From an uncultured Rickettsiales bacterium (GTDB lineage: Bacteria > Pseudomonadota > Alphaproteobacteria > Rickettsiales > Deianiraeaceae): DNA of 34,458 bases. The notes beneath the pieces are model-generated. The model had not been told where the DNA came from. It made no database searches and saw nothing but the letters and a program-made list of their open reading frames with translations. The DNA is taken from NCBI GenBank assembly GCA_905480015.1, contig CAJQOT010000067.1:1-34458 (forward strand), given 5' to 3'. Positions 15,144 to 23,115 of the stretch are shown in pieces (the first letter of the stretch is position 1; every line of letters starts with the position of its first letter). The translations under genes were made by a program, and so were the position numbers.

Positions 15144-15462
15144 CTACCGTATTGGTTGCAAGCCATTCTTTCAGCTCTGCCAATGGTGCACCACCATTTT
15201 TTGTTTGCACAACTTTACCATCCTTAATTAAAACTAATGTTGGGATAGTACGAATACTATAGCTTGAGGCAAGGTCAGGGTTTTCATCGATATTGACTTT
15301 TGCAAATTTAACATTGGGAGTTTGATCGGAAACAGCATCCAATATAGGAGATAACCTTTTACATGGCATACACCACTCTGCCCAAAAATCTACAAGAACA
15401 TACCCATTGTAATCCAAAATATCATTTTGAAAATTTTTTTCACCCACTGAAGTAACCGCCAT
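15133..15462 (-). CDS. trxA: Thioredoxin
   Basis: A 109-residue thioredoxin for cytoplasmic disulfide reduction. It shows VDFWAEWCMPCKRLSPIL with the redox pair at WCMPC, followed by VKFAKVNIDENPDLASSYSIRTIPTLVLIKDGKVV with the conserved cis-Pro in TIPT and the DENP segment. No signal peptide. Unlike canonical thioredoxins with WCGPC, the residue after the first Cys is Met, which changes the redox potential or partner choice in other proteins with that pattern. It begins 18 bases downstream of the lpxC stop and overlaps the GS-like start by 11 bases. Confidence 0.95.
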   Translation of the reverse strand: MAVTSVGEKNFQNDILDYNGYVLVDFWAEWCMPCKRLSPILDAVSDQTPNVKFAKVNIDENPDLASSYSIRTIPTLVLIKDGKVVQTKNGGAPLAELKEWLATNTVDGA

Positions 15463-15479
15463 AAAAATAAAAAATAATT

Positions 15480-16313
15480 CTAACTATTATCAGTGCAATC
15501 AAATATTTTAGAAAGCAATAAATTATTTAGATGATGGCTAGTTTTATAGCACTCAAATTCTGCATGAATATCACAACCTGCCAAATATAGATCTCCTATG
15601 AAATCTAGCAACTTATGTTGAACAAAATCATTATTATTGTAGACAAATTCTGGGCTAAGAATTTTTTCATCATTAAAAATTATTGCACTATACATATCTC
15701 CTCCCAAACATAAGCCATTTTTTTGCATTTCTTCAATCTGAGTAATATGTCCAAATGTTTTAGCGTAGGCAATTTCTTCTTTAAAATTATTTTTTGTTTT
15801 ATCATACAAATATGTCTGCTTACCAATAGATAGACAAGGGAAGTCCACGGTGGAAGAAATTTTCAAAGTATGACAAGGTTTTGCAATAATATATGCATCA
15901 CCTAAAGAAACCTTCACTTCATCTTTTAATTCAAAAACAGTTGTTTCTTGCTTTGCAATAGTAAGACATTCCAAGCCAAAAATAAAGTCACTACTGCCCC
16001 CGTCCATCAATGGAACTTCTGGACCATCGATTAAAATCATAGCATGTTTAATTTGCATACCAAACAAACCTGCCATTAAATGTTCAACAGTTGCAACGCT
16101 AGTAAAACCATTTGTAATGGTAGTATTTAACTTTGCCGGTACAACATTTGTATAATGAGCCCTAATTTCATTGTCGCCACTAATATCTGTTCGTTTAAAA
16201 ACAATACCACCGCTGACTTGTGGAATAACTTGCATCGTGACATTTTTACCATAATGTACACCTTCGCCAGTAAAAGTAATACTGTTTTGAGTGTGATTCG
16301 AATATTCTTGCAT
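15480..16313 (-). CDS. lpxC: UDP-3-O-acyl-N-acetylglucosamine deacetylase
   Basis: LpxC is the zinc enzyme of the first committed step of lipid A synthesis. The ATG at 16313 is chosen, giving 277 residues with QNSITFTGEGVHYG near the start as in the family; an upstream TTG at 16385 would run into uppP. Landmarks are GIVFKRTDI, SVATVEHLMAGLFGM (the zinc-binding His), DGPEVPLMDGGS, then HKLLDFIGDLYLAG (a second His and Asp) and the catalytic-base region KTSHHLNN. All expected residues are present. It implies that the organism builds LPS, unlike Anaplasmataceae. It starts 39 bases from uppP on the other strand. Confidence 0.96.
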   Translation of the reverse strand: MQEYSNHTQNSITFTGEGVHYGKNVTMQVIPQVSGGIVFKRTDISGDNEIRAHYTNVVPAKLNTTITNGFTSVATVEHLMAGLFGMQIKHAMILIDGPEVPLMDGGSSDFIFGLECLTIAKQETTVFELKDEVKVSLGDAYIIAKPCHTLKISSTVDFPCLSIGKQTYLYDKTKNNFKEEIAYAKTFGHITQIEEMQKNGLCLGGDMYSAIIFNDEKILSPEFVYNNNDFVQHKLLDFIGDLYLAGCDIHAEFECYKTSHHLNNLLLSKIFDCTDNS

Positions 16314-16351
16314 TTTGGTAGAAAGATTTAATATATGAGGTATGATAACTT

Positions 16352-17140
16352 TTGACTTTTCAAGTGTTTTTAGAATATCTTCCAATACTGATCATTTCAG
16401 CAATAGAAGGTTTAACAGAATTTTTGCCAATATCATCAACCGCACACATACTATTTCTTGGGCATATTTTTGATATTCAACTTCAAATGGAATATATCGT
16501 AGGTATTCAACTTGGTGCAATATTAGCCGTCTTTTTCCTATATAATCATCGTATTAAAATTATTATTCATGAAATACGAACCATCAAACCACAATTAATC
16601 ACAACATTAATCATCATTACCATTCCAGCAATAATTGTAGGGTCAATATTGCATATTATAGATTTTCTACATTTTATTCCTATAAAGTTAATGCAAATCA
16701 ATTTAATTTTAGGTGGAGTTTTAATGCTAATATTTCGCAAATCATCTGGGGAAAATAACAATATTATGAACATCTCACATTCATCTGCATTAAAAATTGG
16801 ATTATTTCAAATTATTGCCCTAATACCGGGAGTGTCTCGCTCTGCATCTATAATATTTGGCGGAATATTCTCAGGACTTTCAAAACAATGTGCTATTGAA
16901 GTCTCATTTCTTTCGGGTCTCCCAATTATTACTGCCGCATCATTTTTAGAAATATATTCAGGGTACTCAAGAGGGACATCTCTAGAGTTAACATTGTTAA
17001 CAGTCAACATCACTATAGCTTTTATTTTTTCCTGCATTGGAATTGTGTGTCTCAAATGGATGGTAAAATATAATCGTGATTTTGAAATATTTGGATTTTA
17101 TCGCATTATAATTGGATCTGCACTATTTTTCATTATATAA
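16352..17140 (+). CDS. uppP: Undecaprenyl-diphosphatase (BacA family)
   Basis: UppP recycles the lipid carrier undecaprenyl pyrophosphate to undecaprenyl phosphate for peptidoglycan synthesis. About 260 residues with eight hydrophobic segments. The catalytic signatures EGLTEFLPISSTAH (near residues 19-32) and PGVSRSASIIFGG are intact, including the Glu pair, His and Arg used by the family. There is no ATG at the start: TTG 16352 or GTG 16364 must be used, and the GTG gives a length closer to the family. The end overlaps the CCA-enzyme gene on the other strand by 43 bases. Confidence 0.93.
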   Translation: MTFQVFLEYLPILIISAIEGLTEFLPISSTAHILFLGHIFDIQLQMEYIVGIQLGAILAVFFLYNHRIKIIIHEIRTIKPQLITTLIIITIPAIIVGSILHIIDFLHFIPIKLMQINLILGGVLMLIFRKSSGENNNIMNISHSSALKIGLFQIIALIPGVSRSASIIFGGIFSGLSKQCAIEVSFLSGLPIITAASFLEIYSGYSRGTSLELTLLTVNITIAFIFSCIGIVCLKWMVKYNRDFEIFGFYRIIIGSALFFII

Positions 17141-17787
17141 TCAATGGTATTTTCAATTTCTTCGTTATTCACACCTAAGCGTTTAGAAAAATCCCAATAT
17201 CTTTTAATTCGCGTATAATCTTCTTTGATTTTTTGCTCTGAATCTCCAATAAAGTAAATTTTATTATTTAAAAGATGTTCCACACCTGAGTGAAAATCAA
17301 AAAGTATACCATTGGTAGAAAGATATAGTGCATTAAACGAAAAATCTCTGCGTAGCGAGTCATGGAAAAAACTCACACCACATTTCATTTTTGCATGCCG
17401 ACCATCACACTCCATATCCATCCTTGTTGATGTAATTTCTACATTAGCGTTGTGAATGCCAATAGCATTCGTTACAAACATTCGCTTTCTTATGAGGTTT
17501 GGAAAATTCGTATCAAGCAACTTTGCAACCTGTTTTGGCATTAAAGTGGTTGATATATCAATATCTTTAACTTGCCCAATAAATTGAGAAAAGTCATACA
17601 TGGGTATATGGTAGATAAACGATGAAATTCGAGTTATCTGTGTTACGCGTATAGAAGAAAGATATTTTATGTAGTCCCTTACTAATCCGCCTACAAAAAG
17701 AGATTTATAATGTAAAGGTGTGTTGAATTGATAGTGTGGAGTATAAAAACCTCCACACATATCAAGAGTTTTATATAACTGTTGCAT
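17098..17787 (-). CDS. Short CCA-adding enzyme / poly(A) polymerase-family protein
   Basis: A 229-residue class II nucleotidyltransferase of the tRNA CCA-adding type, against 380-410 in most bacteria. It has FVGGLVRDYI (32-40), the catalytic DID (75-77), the RRDFSFNALYL motif (146-156), and IGDSEQKIKEDYTRIKRYWDFSKRLG (180-205), matching the head and neck of the enzyme, with the EDxxRxxR nucleotide-selecting helix recognisable. Between VRD and DID there is an insertion of about 30 residues (roughly 41-70). The body and tail that clamp tRNA are nearly absent. This may be a minimal enzyme or a partial copy; no disruption is visible. The upstream ATG is at 17787. Confidence 0.85.
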   Translation of the reverse strand: MQQLYKTLDMCGGFYTPHYQFNTPLHYKSLFVGGLVRDYIKYLSSIRVTQITRISSFIYHIPMYDFSQFIGQVKDIDISTTLMPKQVAKLLDTNFPNLIRKRMFVTNAIGIHNANVEITSTRMDMECDGRHAKMKCGVSFFHDSLRRDFSFNALYLSTNGILFDFHSGVEHLLNNKIYFIGDSEQKIKEDYTRIKRYWDFSKRLGVNNEEIENTIDYIMKNSADPIIMR

Positions 17788-17833
17788 AATGATGAATATT
17801 TTTGGTATTCATCATTTATAGCAATAGAATTTA

Positions 17834-18517
17834 TTAATAGTTTAAAGACAAAGTAAGGTAACAATTAGCACTATAATCTGTAACTGAAGTTGCAATTGTT
17901 AACAATCCATTAACATCTACAGCAGGAGCAACAGTATGACATTGAACAGAACCAGCATTAGCTTTACCATCATCAAGTTTGGAGTCAATAATTTGCAAAA
18001 CACCAGGAACAATGACAGTTACATTCATTAAATCACCTGGATTTGCAAGACCTCCTATCATACTATATGGTTGATTACCCATATGTACACTTGATATATA
18101 CCCACCAGAAACTTTTGATTTTGGCAATATCAGTGATAAATCTTCTGCAGAGGCACCAGTTGCGACAACAGTCCTGTTAAATAATTTTGATTTTTGAAAA
18201 TGATCTTCTACAATTGCAATTTCACCAGGGTTTGCACCAATGAATGTACCAATCTTACCATTAGCGTTACCATTAGCGGCACCAGTAATTAATGTTGATG
18301 CTGCGCAGTCACCTGGAATACAATTATAAGTACTGCTAAAAATTTGAAATGCAAGGGTACGATCTCTTACTTGTTGCATTGTTGCAGTAGCACGAGATAT
18401 ATCGATTAATGATTTTCCACTAATAGTGGCAACAATTAAAACGCCTAAAATGGCTAGAACTATTGAAAGCTCAATCAGTGTAACACCTCGACTGCGAGAA
18501 TTTTTTTGTATTGTCAT
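17834..18517 (-). CDS. Type IV pilin or pseudopilin
   Basis: A 227-residue prepilin read from ATG 18517; the open frame upstream runs into pth and lacks pilin sequence. The leader ends in RSRG, followed by VTLIELSIVLAILGVLIV, with the processing Gly at 11, Glu at mature position 5 and an N-terminal hydrophobic helix, the hallmarks of prepilin peptidase substrates. After it come an ISRATATMQQV helix and an NCIPGDC motif; F-x-Y-x-x-PGD segments occur in pilins of other intracellular proteobacteria. C-terminal Cys residues may form disulfides. It is not beside assembly genes. Pilin identity is strong, its role in pili, uptake or secretion is open. Confidence 0.88.
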   Translation of the reverse strand: MTIQKNSRSRGVTLIELSIVLAILGVLIVATISGKSLIDISRATATMQQVRDRTLAFQIFSSTYNCIPGDCAASTLITGAANGNANGKIGTFIGANPGEIAIVEDHFQKSKLFNRTVVATGASAEDLSLILPKSKVSGGYISSVHMGNQPYSMIGGLANPGDLMNVTVIVPGVLQIIDSKLDDGKANAGSVQCHTVAPAVDVNGLLTIATSVTDYSANCYLTLSLNY

Positions 18518-18545
18518 ATTATTAGTTATAAATAAAAGCTTGCAT

Positions 18546-18573
18546 TTAATATAAGTGTTTTTTTTAAAGTCAA
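18546..18573 (-). promoter_or_regulatory. Possible pilin promoter
   Basis: On the minus strand TTGACT (18573-18568) is 16 bases from TATTAA (18551-18546), about 29 bases before the pilin ATG. The 73-base gap also serves pth on the other strand. Confidence 0.45.
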
Positions 18574-18590
18574 GTAAAAATAAATAATTT

Positions 18591-19145
18591 ATGATGCTGA
18601 TAGTTGGCCTTGGAAATACAGGTTCTCGATACGAATACACTCTACACAATATGGGGTTTATTATAGTTGACCACATCGTCAAATATATACAACCTAAAAA
18701 CACTTGGGCAAAAAAGTTTTCAGGTGAATATTCTGTGTATGAACACAATAATAAAAAAATAATGTTTTTAAAGCCAACAACATATATGAATAATTCGGGC
18801 ATTTGTGTAGCACAATACAAAAACTTCTTTAAAATACAAAGCGACGAAATATTTGTTTTTCATGACGATATCGACCTTAAAGTTGGACAAGTGAAGATTA
18901 AAACAGGAGGAGGAAACGGCGGGCACAATGGCTTAAAGTCCCTTGATGCACACATAGGATGTAATTACCATAGAATTAGAATAGGCATTGGACGACCTCA
19001 GCACAAAGATGATGTTAGTAATTTTGTTCTTTCCAAGTTTCAAAGTGAAAATTTAGAACAAGTACATACAATTTCAAATTTATTTAGAGAAAATATTACT
19101 TTTTTACTTGAAAAAAATTTTTCCCTCCTCAAAGATTGCTTTTAA
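18591..19145 (+). CDS. pth: Peptidyl-tRNA hydrolase
   Basis: Pth frees tRNA from dropped-off peptidyl-tRNA. The 184-residue protein opens MMLIVGLGNTGSRYEYTLHNMGF; the His of TLHN is the catalytic base. Other landmarks are FLKPTTYMNNSG (substrate Asn), HDDIDLKVGQVKIK and GGGNGGHNGLKSLD, plus RIRIGIGRP. The C-terminal lid is present but somewhat variable. Two tandem ATGs at 18591 and 18594 are possible. It ends 20 bases before the parA start chosen here, and leads a pth-parA-parB-dxr series. Confidence 0.96.
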   Translation: MMLIVGLGNTGSRYEYTLHNMGFIIVDHIVKYIQPKNTWAKKFSGEYSVYEHNNKKIMFLKPTTYMNNSGICVAQYKNFFKIQSDEIFVFHDDIDLKVGQVKIKTGGGNGGHNGLKSLDAHIGCNYHRIRIGIGRPQHKDDVSNFVLSKFQSENLEQVHTISNLFRENITFLLEKNFSLLKDCF

Positions 19146-19165
19146 TATGTATTATATTGCCTTTT

Positions 19166-20077
19166 ATGTCGAGCATTAACAATTTTACCAATGAAAGTTT
19201 TTTTAGCAAAAGAAGAGAAAAGCTAGAAAGTATAGCGAAATCTCCATTGCATAAAACAACGCCTGCAAAAATTATTGCCTGTGTGAACCAAAAAGGTGGC
19301 GTAGGTAAAACAACTACTGTAGTTAATATTGCTACAGCTTTTGCTGCAATAGGTGCAAGAGTCCTAATCGTTGACTTCGACCCACAGGGAAATGCAACAA
19401 CTGCCTTTGGTATTGACAAAAACAAATGCCAACAAAATATTTATAGTGCCCTTATAGAAGGCATTTCTATTGAAAGTATAAAAGTTAAAACTAACATTGG
19501 AAAACTCGATGTACTGCCATCTAATGTAGATCTTTCAGCCGCAGAAATTGAACTTGATGACATTGATAGTCGTGAATTTGTTCTGAAACAGCATTTAAAT
19601 TCTATACAAGACAAATACGACTACATATTTATTGATTGCCCGCCTGCCCTTGGTCTTTTAACAATAAACGCTCTTGCATGTGCACATTCTATATTAATTC
19701 CAATTCAATGTGAATTCTATGCACTCGAAGGTTTAACTCACCTTTTAAAAACATATCAAGCAATGAAGAGAAACTTCAATAAAAATCTTGAAATTGAAGG
19801 TGCAATACTTACAATGTACGACAAAAGGTGCGATCAAACTCACAACATTGAGGGAGAGCTACGCTCATTTCTTGGGGATAAAGTATATAAAAATGTCATT
19901 CCACGCAATGTAAAGCTCTCCGAAGCACCATCTTATGGCGTTCCAGGCATTATGTACGACTTATCATGCAGTGGTACTGCTGCTTATATTGCACTTGCCA
20001 AAGAAATAATGCAAAAAATGCAATTATCTTGCTTTACAAATGATAATAAAAAAAAGGAAACACTTAAAACTGCATAG
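19166..20077 (+). CDS. parA: Chromosome partitioning ATPase ParA (Soj)
   Basis: A 303-residue Walker-type ATPase that moves ParB-parS complexes on the nucleoid. The ATG at 19166 is preferred to an upstream TTG that overlaps pth. A 30-residue N-terminal tail precedes the deviant Walker A CVNQKGGVGKTTT, then VDFDPQGNATTAFGI, the Walker B IFIDCPPALGLLT, and IPIQCEFYALEGL. VIPRNVKLSEAPSYG follows. Full motif set and size are those of chromosomal ParA. The stop abuts the parB start directly (TAGATG). The neighbouring gidA/gidB genes common to this locus are not seen. Confidence 0.96.
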   Translation: MSSINNFTNESFFSKRREKLESIAKSPLHKTTPAKIIACVNQKGGVGKTTTVVNIATAFAAIGARVLIVDFDPQGNATTAFGIDKNKCQQNIYSALIEGISIESIKVKTNIGKLDVLPSNVDLSAAEIELDDIDSREFVLKQHLNSIQDKYDYIFIDCPPALGLLTINALACAHSILIPIQCEFYALEGLTHLLKTYQAMKRNFNKNLEIEGAILTMYDKRCDQTHNIEGELRSFLGDKVYKNVIPRNVKLSEAPSYGVPGIMYDLSCSGTAAYIALAKEIMQKMQLSCFTNDNKKKETLKTA

Positions 20078-21085
20078 ATGAATGTAAAAAAACGTAAAAT
20101 TGGTAGAGGGTTATCATCTTTACTTGGGGACATCACATTTTCTGAAATTGAAGGACAAGCTTCTAACACACCTCAAGATTCAAATCAATACAATAGTGCT
20201 TCTGCCATTTTTGATGTACCAATTGAAGATATCATAGGCAATCCACATCAACCTAGAAAATACTTTAATGAAGAATCAATAATAGAGCTTTCCGAGTCAA
20301 TCAAAGAAAGTGGAGTGTTGCAACCAATAATAGTGCAAAAAAATGGTAATAAATTCAATATTATTGTCGGTGAAAGAAGGTACCGTGCTTCAAAAATGGC
20401 AGGCATTAAAACAATCCCATGTGTTGTGCGTAACTTTACAGAGGAGCAAACATTTGTCGTTGCAATGATTGAAAACATTCAACGCTCCAATCTTAACCCC
20501 CTTGAAGAAGCATTTGGATACAAAACAATATGTGAAAAACATGGTATATCTCATGCAGAGATTGCAAAAATGCTTGGAAAAAGTAGAAGTCATATCACAA
20601 ATATGATCGGCGTGCTTTCAATGCCATCAGATATTCAAGAAATGCTATCTAATGGCGAGTTATCAATTGGGCATGCAAAAGTTCTTAAAAAACTATCCAA
20701 TACAAAAGAAACTTCAATTGTTGCACAAAAAATTAAAAAAGAATCAATGTCCGTTCGCGCATTGGAACAACATATAGATACACTAATCACCACACATAAA
20801 CAACAAAAAGAAATCAACCATAATAACATTGAATCTTTGCAAAATAATGTACATCACATTAATGCCTCACACACTACACAGGAGCAAACATTCTCTATTG
20901 ACTCGATTCCAAGTGAAATCCTAGCAATAGAAGATGCATTTAACGCAAAGTTTTCCCCTATAATACATATAGAACATAAAGGTAACTCAGAAGGAGGTAA
21001 AATTTCAATCAATTATACAGATATTGAAGAACTTAGATTTATTATGTCTCACATGGTAAGCCTTGAAGATATTTATGCAAAATAA
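20078..21085 (+). CDS. parB: Chromosome partitioning protein ParB (Spo0J)
   Basis: ParB binds parS and spreads as a CTP-dependent clamp, and is moved by ParA. The 335-residue protein has an N-terminal RKIGRGLSSLLGD motif, the conserved IGNPHQPRKYF, ESGVLQPIIV, and the GERRYRASK signature of the CTP-binding fold, followed by ENIQRSNLNPLEEA and the helix-turn-helix EIAKMLGKSRSHITN. A long, Asn- and His-rich linker leads to a C-terminal dimer domain. I saw no consensus parS (TGTTTCACGTGAAACA) in the window. The 3' end overlaps dxr by 11 bases. Confidence 0.96.
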   Translation: MNVKKRKIGRGLSSLLGDITFSEIEGQASNTPQDSNQYNSASAIFDVPIEDIIGNPHQPRKYFNEESIIELSESIKESGVLQPIIVQKNGNKFNIIVGERRYRASKMAGIKTIPCVVRNFTEEQTFVVAMIENIQRSNLNPLEEAFGYKTICEKHGISHAEIAKMLGKSRSHITNMIGVLSMPSDIQEMLSNGELSIGHAKVLKKLSNTKETSIVAQKIKKESMSVRALEQHIDTLITTHKQQKEINHNNIESLQNNVHHINASHTTQEQTFSIDSIPSEILAIEDAFNAKFSPIIHIEHKGNSEGGKISINYTDIEELRFIMSHMVSLEDIYAK

Positions 21086-22202
21086 AAGAACAATAGGCAT
21101 TTTAGGATCTACCGGATCAATAGGTAAAAGTGCCTGCCAACTTCTAACGACAACACTCAAGGATAATTTTTCCGTTGAATTTCTTTCTTGTCATTCAAAT
21201 TTTGAAGAACTCTCACTACAAATACATACATTACAGCCTAAAGCAGTTTGTGTTTCAGATGTTATTTTCAAAAAAACCAAAGAAGCATTTCCTAATATAA
21301 TAGTATACGAATCACACCACGATATGCTCGCCGAACACAATACAGATGTCACACTACACGCTATATCAGGTATAGCTGGCATTGAATGTGTATTAGACTC
21401 CATTGCCGGTACTAATATTCTAGCACTTGCCAACAAAGAATCTATTGTATCAGCGTGGAACTTCATTCAAGAGTCATCAATAGAGCACGGCACGCAAATT
21501 ATACCCGTTGATTCTGAGCATAATTCTCTTTATAGAATTTTAGAAATTATTGACCCTAACTCTGTACTAAAAATTGGCATAACAGCATCTGGTGGTGCAT
21601 TTTTTGGACAAAAATTTCACACACTGCATAATGTATCTCCAGAATATGTAATAAATAATCATCCAGTATGGAAAATGGGCATTAAAAACAGTATAGATTC
21701 CGCCACGATGGCAAACAAAGTTCTTGAACTAATCGAAGCTATGCAGTTGTTCTCATGTGAAGAATCAGGTATTGATGTCACAATCAATCGACAATCAATC
21801 GTTCATGCAAATGTATGGCTCAAAAGCGGTGGTGTGTTATCACTCTCCTCCAAGCCCGATATGAAACTACATATTGCACATTCAGTAATGTTCCCAGACT
21901 ATTCTGCAGAATTTGAAAACCCATTTGAAAATATTCAATTAGATTTTCACACTATCAAAAAAGAAGAATTCCCTATATTCTTCCTTGGGAAGGATATTGC
22001 TAAAACTAACGACGCTATGAAATTCACCGCCTTCAATGTCGCAAATGAAGTTGCAGTCGAAAAATTTTGTTGTCATAAAATAAAATATACAGACATCCTT
22101 CCATCCATTGAGAGTGCAATCGATCAATTAAATTATACCAACCCATCATCAATTGAAGATTTAATACACACTATAAAAGAAATGAAGAGACGCCTTACAT
22201 AA
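21075..22202 (+). CDS. dxr: 1-deoxy-D-xylulose 5-phosphate reductoisomerase
   Basis: Dxr (IspC) converts DXP to MEP, the first committed step of the non-mevalonate isoprenoid pathway. Starting at ATG 21075 gives 375 residues; the TTG 12 bases earlier is unlikely. Key features: NADPH loop GILGSTGSIGKS near the N-terminus, NILALANKESIVSA, VDSEHNSLYRIL (metal-binding Asp and Glu), ITASGGAFFGQKF and HPVWKMGIKNSIDSATMANKVLELIEA. Length is normal (E. coli 398). The gene begins within the last codons of parB. The convergent amidase gene ends 22 bases away. Confidence 0.96.
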   Translation: MQNKRTIGILGSTGSIGKSACQLLTTTLKDNFSVEFLSCHSNFEELSLQIHTLQPKAVCVSDVIFKKTKEAFPNIIVYESHHDMLAEHNTDVTLHAISGIAGIECVLDSIAGTNILALANKESIVSAWNFIQESSIEHGTQIIPVDSEHNSLYRILEIIDPNSVLKIGITASGGAFFGQKFHTLHNVSPEYVINNHPVWKMGIKNSIDSATMANKVLELIEAMQLFSCEESGIDVTINRQSIVHANVWLKSGGVLSLSSKPDMKLHIAHSVMFPDYSAEFENPFENIQLDFHTIKKEEFPIFFLGKDIAKTNDAMKFTAFNVANEVAVEKFCCHKIKYTDILPSIESAIDQLNYTNPSSIEDLIHTIKEMKRRLT

Positions 22203-22224
22203 AAGTACAAATTCAAGTATTATA

Positions 22225-23115
22225 TTATTCATCACCTTCAACTCTAAAGAATTTATCAATTGATTTAAACATTGTATGTATTATTTGGTTACGGTAAACT
22301 GGCGACTTTAATAATATCTCTTCCTCTGGGTTGGATAAAAATCCCAACTCAAGCAGAACGGATGGTACATCTGGCATTTTTAAAACTGCAAATCCTGCCT
22401 TCCTATGTGGGTTTGGGATAATGAAAAGCTTATCATTTTGTGCATAATTTAATAAAATCTTAACAAAATATTCAGATTTAGAAATCGTAGCATTCTGTGC
22501 AACATTAATCAATGTCATCTTGGCAATGTCATCTTTTACTGAGCTTTTAAAAGTAATATCATTGCTTTTGTTATTGCTTTCCGCTAGCATTTTAGCTACT
22601 TTATCCGTAGATTCATCAGATAATGTATAAGCCGAAAGACCTCTCGCACTAATATTTGTGGCAGAATCTGCATGAATAGATATCATCAAAGAACCATTGT
22701 AATTCTGTGCAAACTTTCTTCTATCAACAAGTGTAAGGTAATTGTCACTATTTCTCGTTAAAAAAACAGTGTACCCAGCGTCTCGTAAAATTTTCCCAAG
22801 CAATAAACTGTATTGCAAAGTGATATGCTTTTCCACTGTCTTCATACTGCCTGTTGTCCCAGGGTCTTTTCCACCATGTCCAGCGTCAATAATAATAACC
22901 TTACCTCTTCTTTTTTGCACGTAATAATTATCTTTAATCATTATTTTATCGATCAAATTGTTAATTTTTGAAGAGGCATCAATTTCTGCTATACGCTCCA
23001 AAATTGTTTCCAAATCCACCTGACCAGATAACTTCGAAGGAACATCTAAAGCTTTTACATTATGAAATACAAATATTGCAACGATACTAAGAAGCCAAGG
23101 CATAGACTTCTTCAA
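22225..23115 (-). CDS. N-acetylmuramoyl-L-alanine amidase
   Basis: A periplasmic Amidase_3 zinc hydrolase that cleaves the amide bond between muramic acid and the stem peptide. The signal peptide (KKSMPWLLSIVAIFVFH..ALD) needs the basic n-region, so the TTG at 23115 is plausible; the ATG at 23103 would give MPWLL with little charge. The catalytic domain starts VIIDAGHGGKDPGTTG (zinc His), with KHITLQYS (a Glu upstream in VEKH), DRRKFAQNYNGSLMISIHADS (zinc His) and a C-terminal LLELGFLSNPEEE (catalytic Glu). There is no AMIN targeting domain in 296 residues. It overlaps the holB end by 29 bases. Confidence 0.94.
   Translation of the reverse strand: MKKSMPWLLSIVAIFVFHNVKALDVPSKLSGQVDLETILERIAEIDASSKINNLIDKIMIKDNYYVQKRRGKVIIIDAGHGGKDPGTTGSMKTVEKHITLQYSLLLGKILRDAGYTVFLTRNSDNYLTLVDRRKFAQNYNGSLMISIHADSATNISARGLSAYTLSDESTDKVAKMLAESNNKSNDITFKSSVKDDIAKMTLINVAQNATISKSEYFVKILLNYAQNDKLFIIPNPHRKAGFAVLKMPDVPSVLLELGFLSNPEEEILLKSPVYRNQIIHTMFKSIDKFFRVEGDE

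Noticed and set aside
16314-16385. TTG start for lpxC giving 24 extra residues
   Set aside because: These residues do not match the LpxC family and would overlap the start of uppP; ATG 16313 fits better.
18518-18820. N-terminal extension of the pilin reading frame
   Set aside because: It overlaps the start of pth on the other strand and the pilin leader begins naturally at ATG 18517.
19146-21085. parS site near parAB
   Set aside because: No copy of, or close variant on, the TGTTTCACGTGAAACA consensus was seen by eye here or elsewhere in the window.
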